Below, one piece after another: positions 1 through 5,412 of a stretch of DNA of 7,180 nucleotides; position 1 is the stretch's first letter; the number at the start of each line of letters is the position of its first letter. Location: assembly GCA_964392945.1 (NCBI GenBank), contig CAYMSH010000335.1:1-7180 (forward strand). The letters run 5' to 3'. The stretch is from BS750m-G57 sp964392945. Its GTDB lineage: Bacteria > Planctomycetota > Phycisphaerae > SM23-33. A model generated the notes under the pieces. That model ran no database searches, was not told the DNA's origin, and saw only the letters and a program-made list of their open reading frames with translations. The translations under genes were made by a program, and so were the position numbers.

Positions 1-2269
1 CCAGAGCGGCGATGAGTTCCGGAGCCTTTCTTTCGTCGCTGATGTGTTCCAGGGCGGCGGCCATCCGCCTCTCGATGCTCGGTCGGTTGAAAACCCTCGA
101 CGCATCCATCAGCGCATCCACGTCGTACCCTCCGATCGCCTTGGACCAGTCGCCGTCTTTGGGACGTTTTCTGGGCTCGCTCAGATTGGCGATGAAAGCT
201 TCATAGACCCCCACCTGTTTCTTGTCGAGCTTCGCCAGCGAGGCAATAAGGCGGATCGGAACGCCGAATCCCTTCTTATTGTAATCGCTGGGCTGCTTGG
301 GGAGTTTGGGTTTCTTGATGTGAGTTCTGGCCAGTCGGCCCAGTACGGCGGCGTCTTTGGCGTCGAGCATCCTTGTGAACGTGTCGCCTGTTTTGTCTGA
401 CGGCGCGTCCCATCGGAGGCGTTTGACTATTACGTTGAGTAGGGCGTCCTTTCCGGCCGGATCGTTCCGCATCAGGAGACACTTTGCGGCGGTGAAGACG
501 GCTGTCGGATCCTTTAACTCACAGGCTTCGACAAGCAGTTGGCGGCTTTCTTTCGTCTTGAGGAAGCCCAGCGGCATGATTCCGGATACGATGACCTTAC
601 TGTAGAGCTTGCCGCCTTTGATTCTCTCAATCAGACGGCGCGCCCCTTCCGTGGCCAGTTTCGGATCGCGTGCGATTATTCTGTAGACTCCCCAGTAGTA
701 CTTGTCTGTTCCCGCCGGCGCTTCCCACGAGTAATCAGTTCCGGGAGGGTTGCCGCTTTTTGGGAACCAATCCTTGACTATATAACAGTACATTATTTCA
801 GCATACCAATCGATATGCTGATAGAAGTCGGCGGTTAATGCCGCGATTGCGTCCTTGTCGCTGCGACGGGCCAGTTCGGCAAGGATATCCCGAGGGACCT
901 CCCAGAAGTACTCATTCGATTTCTTGGTGTTTATGTTTGCCCATGTTCGGGCCAGGCTCTTGGCCATATCCGCCGACGGGACGTCCTTGAATTCGTCCGG
1001 ATCGTATTTGTACTTGCCGTCGTCCACGCCGGAGAATGAGACGAAATGTTGCCCCATGCCCTTGTCAATGGCGTATTTGCGCAGTTCGTCAGAGGCTTCA
1101 TTTCCCTCCAGGATCATTAGAAGTACGCCCTCCATGCAGTTGCTCTGTCGTTGCTCGAAATCATAAGGGGTCTCCAGCTTGGGGCGCCGTTTTGTGGGTT
1201 TGTCGGCAAACGCCTTGATTTCGGCGATGACTTTCGGATCTTCGCTGGACTTGAATACCTCGGCGAACGCATACCGCAACCGATAGCCTCCCTTGCTGGC
1301 GATCGTAAGGGCGCCGGCCTGATCGAGCGTCTTGTACCGCACCCGGAACATTGCTTCCTCAACAGACCAGAACCTCGCCCTTATGTCTTCGAATTCCATC
1401 CACGCTGTCCATATCTTCTGTTGCTTGGCCCTGGTTTTAGCTTCCGCTGGCGTATTCGAATCGTCATTGCCAAAGAGTTTCCTGTGTATGTCCCCGACGT
1501 CGGGGCGATTATCGTATGGGAATTCGGGGTCCCAGCCCCTGTAACCTTTCAGTTTTGGGGGCATGGTCTTGCGATGGGTCGCCACATTCTTCCAGACATC
1601 GGCCAGGAGTTTCGTTAGACCAACCAGAGCTCGGTCGCACTGTCCGATGTTGCTGGTGAGCACCCACCGCAGTTTTCTGAGCCGGACTGTCTTGTCATAG
1701 CTCAGAGACTTGTCTTGCAACGTTTCGACGCATGCGGCGATCGCCTGCTTGCGGTACTTCACCGCCATCGCATCCTGGCCGGCGTCGTCGCACATCCAGG
1801 CGCACATCAGCGACATGTCCAGTATCGCCTGAGGTAAGAAGGTTTGAAGTTTCAGGCATTGCTCAGCCAGGACAAACCGTTCGACCGGATATAACCGTTT
1901 GCCGGAGTACAGATCCTTCCTCTTGGCGAGCATTGTCCTGATGGCCTTGACTTGCTCGGCGTTGGGGAGATCAAGTTTGGAGTCCTTGTAATACTTGTTG
2001 GCCTCGCAGTCCTTGATCTTGAAGACGGTCAATTCGCCGGCGTAGTGGCAGTGCGGACAGTCGAAGACCGAGTCGGCTACCGCGTTCCAGTAGGTTACGG
2101 TCCTGCCCTCATCGGCCCCGGAGGGAGTCATGTGACTCATTTGGGTCAAAGACATGAATTGAGTGTTGCAGATAGGGCAGGTCAACCTGGCCGGCTTTGT
2201 GTCCGGCGAACCAGTCGCATATCCGGAGACCAGCGACATCACGCAGACGAGAATACAGGTTCGTTTCAT
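1..2269 (-). CDS. Exported DUF2225-like zinc-ribbon protein with TPR/HEAT-like helices (3' end outside window)
   Basis: I found this frame by reading the minus strand: it is open for 756 codons from the ATG at 2269 to the left edge, so the C-terminus is missing. Residues 1-20 look like a Sec signal peptide (KR, then a hydrophobic run, possible cleavage after ATG at 18-20). CPIC (31-34) and CPHC (71-74) form a paired CxxC zinc ribbon. Its spacing, and the helical stretch that follows (about 125-230, including LYPVERFVLAEQCLKL), resemble DUF2225 proteins and suggest TPR-like hairpins. About 555-650 and 730-756 look like HEAT-type helical repeats. The middle (about 240-550) is aromatic and charged and I do not recognise it. 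No catalytic motif is visible, so a structural or protein-binding role is the inference. The start at 2269 is preferred over the in-frame ATG at 2275 because AAGGGG sits 6 bases upstream of it. TTA, CTA, TCA, ATA and AGG/AGA codons are common, unlike in the right-hand genes. It diverges from the gene at 2435. Confidence 0.85.
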   Translation of the reverse strand, partial: MKRTCILVCVMSLVSGYATGSPDTKPARLTCPICNTQFMSLTQMSHMTPSGADEGRTVTYWNAVADSVFDCPHCHYAGELTVFKIKDCEANKYYKDSKLDLPNAEQVKAIRTMLAKRKDLYSGKRLYPVERFVLAEQCLKLQTFLPQAILDMSLMCAWMCDDAGQDAMAVKYRKQAIAACVETLQDKSLSYDKTVRLRKLRWVLTSNIGQCDRALVGLTKLLADVWKNVATHRKTMPPKLKGYRGWDPEFPYDNRPDVGDIHRKLFGNDDSNTPAEAKTRAKQQKIWTAWMEFEDIRARFWSVEEAMFRVRYKTLDQAGALTIASKGGYRLRYAFAEVFKSSEDPKVIAEIKAFADKPTKRRPKLETPYDFEQRQSNCMEGVLLMILEGNEASDELRKYAIDKGMGQHFVSFSGVDDGKYKYDPDEFKDVPSADMAKSLARTWANINTKKSNEYFWEVPRDILAELARRSDKDAIAALTADFYQHIDWYAEIMYCYIVKDWFPKSGNPPGTDYSWEAPAGTDKYYWGVYRIIARDPKLATEGARRLIERIKGGKLYSKVIVSGIMPLGFLKTKESRQLLVEACELKDPTAVFTAAKCLLMRNDPAGKDALLNVIVKRLRWDAPSDKTGDTFTRMLDAKDAAVLGRLARTHIKKPKLPKQPSDYNKKGFGVPIRLIASLAKLDKKQVGVYEAFIANLSEPRKRPKDGDWSKAIGGYDVDALMDASRVFNRPSIERRMAAALEHISDERKAPELIAAL

Positions 2270-2275
2270 GATCAT

Positions 2276-2281
2276 CCCCTT
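2276..2281 (-). promoter_or_regulatory. Ribosome binding site for the zinc-ribbon gene
   Basis: On the minus strand AAGGGG lies immediately before ATGATCATG. It is 6 bases from the ATG at 2269 but abuts the ATG at 2275, which favours 2269 as the start. The divergent gene at 2435 uses the same AAGGGG core. Confidence 0.6.
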
Positions 2282-2296
2282 CTGTCCGTCGAGTTA

Positions 2297-2318
2297 CCCC
2301 GCAGTTCTGCGCCAGGGG
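2297..2318 (-). other. Possible small hairpin in the 5' leader of the zinc-ribbon gene
   Basis: CGCAG (2300-2304) and CTGCG (2307-2311) are perfect inverted copies. CCC (2297-2299) could pair with the G-run at 2315-2318 across a bulge. If transcription starts near 2335 this would lie in the untranslated leader. It is short and could be chance, and there is no U-run to make it a terminator. Confidence 0.25.
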
Positions 2319-2341
2319 CGAGGTCGTTTTGCGATGATGGT

Positions 2342-2370
2342 ATTGTTTCAATAGTACTTGCGCATGTCAA
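2342..2370 (-). promoter_or_regulatory. Putative sigma-70-type promoter for the zinc-ribbon gene
   Basis: Read on the minus strand, a consensus TTGACA (2370-2365) is followed after 17 bases by AACAAT (2347-2342), which matches four of six bases of TATAAT. Transcription would begin near 2335, giving a leader of about 65 bases. The perfect -35 and ideal spacing are seen directly. Function is inferred. Confidence 0.5.
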
Positions 2371-2380
2371 GAAGCGACTG

Positions 2381-2407
2381 TTGCTATCGGTCCGGGGTTA
2401 GTATAAT
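2381..2407 (+). promoter_or_regulatory. Putative promoter for the GspG-like gene, consensus -10
   Basis: A perfect TATAAT stands at 2402-2407, 27 bases before the start codon at 2435. The best -35 candidate is TTGCTA at 2381-2386 (four of six matches) with a short 15-base spacer, so the -35 is weak or activator-dependent. The leader would be only about 20 bases. It lies back to back with, and does not overlap, the minus-strand promoter. Confidence 0.5.
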
Positions 2408-2423
2408 CAGGGTGTATTTAGTG

Positions 2424-2429
2424 AAGGGG
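2424..2429 (+). promoter_or_regulatory. Ribosome binding site for the GspG-like gene
   Basis: AAGGGG lies 5 bases upstream of the ATG at 2435 and supports that start. Confidence 0.6.
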
Positions 2430-2434
2430 TTTAA

Positions 2435-3493
2435 ATGCGTAAAGCGGTCTGGGTTATCGCGGTTGTTCTGGCCGGAGCATTCGGCGGTTATCTCGCCGCC
2501 GGCTACGGCAATCACGCGCGGGTCGGCGGCTGGCAGGAGAGTCATCTCGAACATATAGAGCAGCAACTGTCGGCCCTGAAGGTTCAACTTCGCAAGTTCA
2601 AAGAAACCCATCGTCGGTATCCCAGCACTGAAGAGGGCCTAGGCGTGCTGGACAATTTTGCTGCCCGGATGAAGGTTGTCATGTTCAGATTCCCGGCCGT
2701 TGAGCGGGAAGATGATCTCTACCATTTCAGTGCCCTGGGATACGATCGATCACGCGGTTTCTGGCATATGAATCAGGAAAGGGTGAGGGAGTATCGCTGG
2801 GAGCAGGGGCATTTGCCGCGAACGATAACCGAAATGAAGGAGGCCTTAGGCGCCTCAGATCAGGCGTTGTACTCGACGGAGCCTGAGTCCGGAGTGCTGG
2901 AAACGGCGGAGCGGGAACTGGCGATCGGACATGACGACACGGTCTTTCTGATAGGCTCCGCCGGCGTGCTGACGCCCTGGCAGGTTCCGTATGTATATGA
3001 AAATCGCACTGGCGCGACAAAGGCGGCCTTTGCTGACTCGCCGGTCGACGATTACCTCGCAGATCGATACTCGATCAAGATCGACGAAGGCGTGTACGTC
3101 TGGTCTGTCGGCGCCATACAATACGCCGAGGAATCTCACGAACTCTGGCTCAAGAGCTTCATGATTCGCTGCGGCGGGGCGGGGCTGATCGGACTTGCTC
3201 TTGTCTTGATCTTGTGGCTGATGCGCGGCCTGGGCAAAGCGCCGTTGGCGATGGGGTTGATGATATCAGCGTTGGCTGGCGCTGCATCAACTGGGGTTCA
3301 GCGGACCATGTGCTATGTCATGCTCCCGGTTTTCAGTCGCCGGGACCCGGCGATGATCTCCCGTCGCGTCGAACTGCTCGACAAATATCGCGCCGCCGGG
3401 GTCATCAGTGACGAGACGTACGACAAGAGCCTGGAGTCGATGGGGCTGAAGCCGGACCAGCAACCCGCGACTCGACCCGACGAGGAAGAATAG
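2435..3493 (+). CDS. Membrane protein with GspG (type II secretion pseudopilin)-like segments and SHOCT-like tail
   Basis: This is a complete 352-residue protein. Residues 4-23 form an N-terminal membrane segment or uncleaved signal. A helix (about 38-58) leads into YPSTEEGLGVL (62-72), very close to the YPTTEQGL motif of GspG pseudopilins. The segment PWQVPYVYENR (181-191) followed by YVWSVGA (221-227) mirrors the GspG DPWG-x-PY and SLGAD motifs. A first SALGYDRSRG (98-107) and a second helix with GHLPRTITEMKEAL (125-138) suggest two diverged copies of the module. There is no prepilin peptidase site (G-FTLxE), so this is not a classical pseudopilin. Two hydrophobic segments follow (about 246-264 and 270-298). 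The tail ELLDKYRAAGVISDETYDKSLESMGL minus its first residues (about 314-337) resembles a SHOCT domain. A polar DEEE end follows. The likely topology is a large periplasmic domain with a cytoplasmic tail. Its function is unknown; it may scaffold an envelope or secretion complex. It diverges from the zinc-ribbon gene. Confidence 0.85.
   Translation: MRKAVWVIAVVLAGAFGGYLAAGYGNHARVGGWQESHLEHIEQQLSALKVQLRKFKETHRRYPSTEEGLGVLDNFAARMKVVMFRFPAVEREDDLYHFSALGYDRSRGFWHMNQERVREYRWEQGHLPRTITEMKEALGASDQALYSTEPESGVLETAERELAIGHDDTVFLIGSAGVLTPWQVPYVYENRTGATKAAFADSPVDDYLADRYSIKIDEGVYVWSVGAIQYAEESHELWLKSFMIRCGGAGLIGLALVLILWLMRGLGKAPLAMGLMISALAGAASTGVQRTMCYVMLPVFSRRDPAMISRRVELLDKYRAAGVISDETYDKSLESMGLKPDQQPATRPDEEE
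3337..3353. repeat. Perfect 8-bp inverted repeat inside the GspG-like gene
   Basis: TCGCCGGG (3337-3344) and CCCGGCGA (3346-3353) are exact inverted copies around one central base. The site encodes part of the loop after the last membrane segment (SRRDPAM). There is no T-run after it, so it is not an intrinsic terminator. It may be chance in GC-rich coding sequence. Confidence 0.4.
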
Positions 3494-3506
3494 AACCCCG
3501 ACGTCT

Positions 3507-3555
3507 GCCGTTCTCTGTCTCTCGGCCGTTCTCTGAGCCTCTGTGTCTCTGTGTC
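3507..3555. repeat. Intergenic low-complexity CT/GT direct-repeat element
   Basis: GCCGTTCTCTG occurs at 3507-3517 and again at 3525-3535, 18 bases apart. TCTGTGTC is then perfectly tandem at 3540-3547 and 3548-3555. The reverse strand reads as an ACAGAGAC-rich stretch, a type of short dispersed intergenic repeat I recall from several bacterial genomes. It starts 13 bases after the stop of the GspG-like gene. Small reading frames across it look spurious. No hairpin strong enough for a terminator is seen in this gap. Confidence 0.6.
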
Positions 3556-3587
3556 GCATTTCTTGTCTCGATTTGGCGCTGAAATGT

Positions 3588-3616
3588 TTGAACGCACCGG
3601 GACTATCTGAGATACT
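3588..3616 (+). promoter_or_regulatory. Possible promoter for the sulfatase gene
   Basis: TTGAAC (3588-3593) and GATACT (3611-3616) each match four of six consensus bases and are exactly 17 bases apart. The implied leader is about 50 bases. It is the best pair in the gap, but weak, and other or alternative sigma factors cannot be excluded. Confidence 0.35.
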
Positions 3617-3662
3617 TACCGTTCCATTGCGTTAACCCGTTAGGGCGATAAACAACCCGACT

Positions 3663-3666
3663 GGAG
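3663..3666 (+). promoter_or_regulatory. Ribosome binding site deciding a GTG start for the sulfatase
   Basis: GGAG lies 5 bases before GTG at 3672 and 11 bases before the in-frame ATG at 3678. The spacing favours GTG. The nearby ATG at 3670 is out of frame and runs straight into a TGA. Confidence 0.5.
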
Positions 3667-3671
3667 AATAT

Positions 3672-5309
3672 GTGAATATGGATGCACGAACGTTTAACAG
3701 ACGCGGTTTCCTCAAGGCCGCCGGTGTCGGTGTCGCTGCTATGGCTCTGCCTGGATCTCGCGCGTTGGCGGCGAAGGCCGCGGCGAGCGACAATCGGCCT
3801 AATATCGTCCTGATACTGGCTGACGATATGGGCTGGTCGGATCTCGGTTGCTACGGCAGCGAGATCAAGACGCCTCATCTCGATCGCCTGGCCAAGGGCG
3901 GCGTGCGGTTCACGCAATTCTACAATACCGCCAAATGCTTCCCGTCGCGGGCTTGTCTGCTTACCGGCGTGTACGCTCAGCAGTGCGGGATGTCTCGCGG
4001 GTTCAAAGCGATAACCAACGCCGTTACGCTTGGTGAGGTGCTGCGCTCTGCGGGGTACCGCACGCTGATGACCGGCAAGCATCACTGTCATGAAAACCCG
4101 TACGATCGCGGGTTCGATCGCTACTTCGGCCTGCGCGACGGGGCGTGCAACTTCTTTAATCCCGGCAAGCAGCGCCAAGGCGAAGCGAAGCCCGCGCAGA
4201 AACGCCCCAACCGGGCATGGTGCATCGACGACAAAACCTACCAGCCGTACTCCCCGCCGGAGAAGGATTTCTATACGACAGACTACTTCGCCAAGTACGC
4301 GATCGGGTATCTCGATCAGTACGCCAAAGAGACCAAACCGTTCTTCCTGTACATGGCGTTTAACGCCCCGCACGATCCGATGATGGCCTGGCCGGAAGAT
4401 ATCGCCAAGTACCAGGGCAAGTATCTCGTCGGATACGAGAAGATCCGCAAGGCGCGATACAAACGCATGCTCGACATGGGCCTGATCGATCAGAAAACCT
4501 ACGCGCTGTCGCCCCGCGAGCAGAAAAGCTGGGACGCTCTCAGCGACGAACAGAAGAAAACCGAAGATCGCCGAATGGCGGTTTACGCGGCGATGATAGA
4601 TCGGATGGACCAGAACATCGGCAAGGTGCTGGCCAAGATCGAGGAGATCGGTAAGAGCGAAAATACGCTGGTTATGTTCTGCAGCGACAACGGCGGATCG
4701 GCCGAGGTCGTGCGGATCGGCAAGGGCGAGATCGGCAATGTCGATCGCTGGAGTTCGGTCAAGAGCGCCTGGGCCAACGTCTCGAACTCCCCGTTCCGCA
4801 AGTTCAAGAACTACAGCCACGAAGGCGGAATCTGCACGTCGATGATCGCCAACTGGCCCAAGGGGATTAAGAACCCCGGTAGAATCAGCGGTCGGGTGGG
4901 GCATTTTATCGACTTCATGGCCACTTTCGCCGAGATCGGCAAGGCCAAGTATCCCACGGAATTCAACGGCCAGAAGATCACGCCGCTGGAAGGCGAGAGC
5001 ATGTTGGCGGCACTGCAGGACAAGAACGCCGATCGCGAAAAACCGCTGTTCTGGCAATGGTCCCGCGGCAAGGCCGTGCGTAAGGGCAAGTGGAAACTGG
5101 TTTGTTGGGGCTCGAGAAAACAGCCCAGGGCGAAAACCAAGACGAAGAAGAAAGGCTCCAGAGGTTCCGGCGCCCCGGCGTGGGAGTTGTACGACATGGA
5201 AGCCGACCGCACGGAACTGAACGATCTGTCGGGCAAGCATCCCGACGTTGTCAAGGAACTGGCCGGCCTGCACGCCGAATGGGTCGCCAAGTGCAGCAAG
5301 AAGCCTTAA
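3672..5309 (+). CDS. Tat-exported type I (formylglycine-dependent) sulfatase
   Basis: This complete 545-residue protein hydrolyses sulfate esters, probably on a polysaccharide or glycosaminoglycan; the exact substrate cannot be read from sequence. NRRGFLKAAG (9-18) is a twin-arginine motif with a hydrophobic core and cleavage near ALAAKA (31-36), so it is exported folded. Sulfatase landmarks appear in order: metal-binding LADDMGWSDLGCYG (49-62, D51/D52); the C-x-P-S-R signature CFPSR (89-93), whose C89 would be converted to formylglycine; TGKHH (134-138); APHDP (232-236); SDN (338-340); and FRKFKNYSHEGG (375-386, catalytic-type K379). The APHDP-to-LDMGLI stretch and the WANVSNSPFRKFK block resemble arylsulfatase A-like family S1_4 enzymes (inference). 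C-terminal AWELYDMEADRTELNDLS is typical. A basic linker (482-498) interrupts the C-terminal subdomain. Start GTG 3672 is chosen from GGAG spacing; ATG 3678 is the alternative. No maturase gene is in the window. TTA, CTA and TCA codons are absent. The HzsA-like gene follows after 103 bases. Confidence 0.95.
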   Translation: MNMDARTFNRRGFLKAAGVGVAAMALPGSRALAAKAAASDNRPNIVLILADDMGWSDLGCYGSEIKTPHLDRLAKGGVRFTQFYNTAKCFPSRACLLTGVYAQQCGMSRGFKAITNAVTLGEVLRSAGYRTLMTGKHHCHENPYDRGFDRYFGLRDGACNFFNPGKQRQGEAKPAQKRPNRAWCIDDKTYQPYSPPEKDFYTTDYFAKYAIGYLDQYAKETKPFFLYMAFNAPHDPMMAWPEDIAKYQGKYLVGYEKIRKARYKRMLDMGLIDQKTYALSPREQKSWDALSDEQKKTEDRRMAVYAAMIDRMDQNIGKVLAKIEEIGKSENTLVMFCSDNGGSAEVVRIGKGEIGNVDRWSSVKSAWANVSNSPFRKFKNYSHEGGICTSMIANWPKGIKNPGRISGRVGHFIDFMATFAEIGKAKYPTEFNGQKITPLEGESMLAALQDKNADREKPLFWQWSRGKAVRKGKWKLVCWGSRKQPRAKTKTKKKGSRGSGAPAWELYDMEADRTELNDLSGKHPDVVKELAGLHAEWVAKCSKKP

Positions 5310-5315
5310 CGGCGT

Positions 5316-5346
5316 GGCAATTGGCAATTGGCAACTGGCAATTGGC
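5316..5346. repeat. Four tandem 7-bp units (GGCAATT) after the sulfatase
   Basis: Units stand at 5316-5322, 5323-5329, 5330-5336 (GGCAACT, one change) and 5337-5343, followed by a partial GGC. The array begins 7 bases after the sulfatase stop. A heptamer does not preserve reading frame, so this is non-coding. Similar CAATTGG-rich runs occur between genes in other bacteria, as I recall. No terminator hairpin is seen, leaving read-through into the next gene possible. Confidence 0.75.
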
Positions 5347-5403
5347 GACGGCGAAAACCTACACAGCCCTTGCCGTTTTGTTATTGCTGGTCACTGACTT
5401 ACT

Positions 5404-5407
5404 GGAG
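5404..5407 (+). promoter_or_regulatory. Ribosome binding site for the HzsA-like gene
   Basis: GGAG is 5 bases before the ATG at 5413, the same core and spacing as for the sulfatase. I found no convincing promoter between 5344 and 5403, consistent with co-transcription. Confidence 0.55.
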
Positions 5408-5412
5408 CAAGA

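Noticed and set aside
1151..1618. 155-residue plus-strand frame, and other plus-strand frames between 12 and 2401
   Set aside because: They overlap the continuous 756-codon minus-strand gene, which has a signal peptide, paired CxxC motifs, a promoter and a ribosome site. The plus-strand frames have no such support.
3507..3528. Intrinsic terminator after the GspG-like gene
   Set aside because: GCCG and CGGC could pair, but the stem is only four bases with a long loop and no T-run follows.
3287..3597. Two minus-strand frames of 90-94 residues with DTEAQR-type runs
   Set aside because: The runs are translations of the CT/GT repeat, and the rest is antisense to the GspG-like gene. No ribosome site or domain is seen.
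3603..5327. 574-residue open frame on the minus strand covering the whole sulfatase gene
   Set aside because: Its codons are exact reverse complements of the sulfatase codons. It is open only because the sulfatase lacks TTA, CTA and TCA. It shows no recognisable domain, while the sense strand has a full set of sulfatase motifs.
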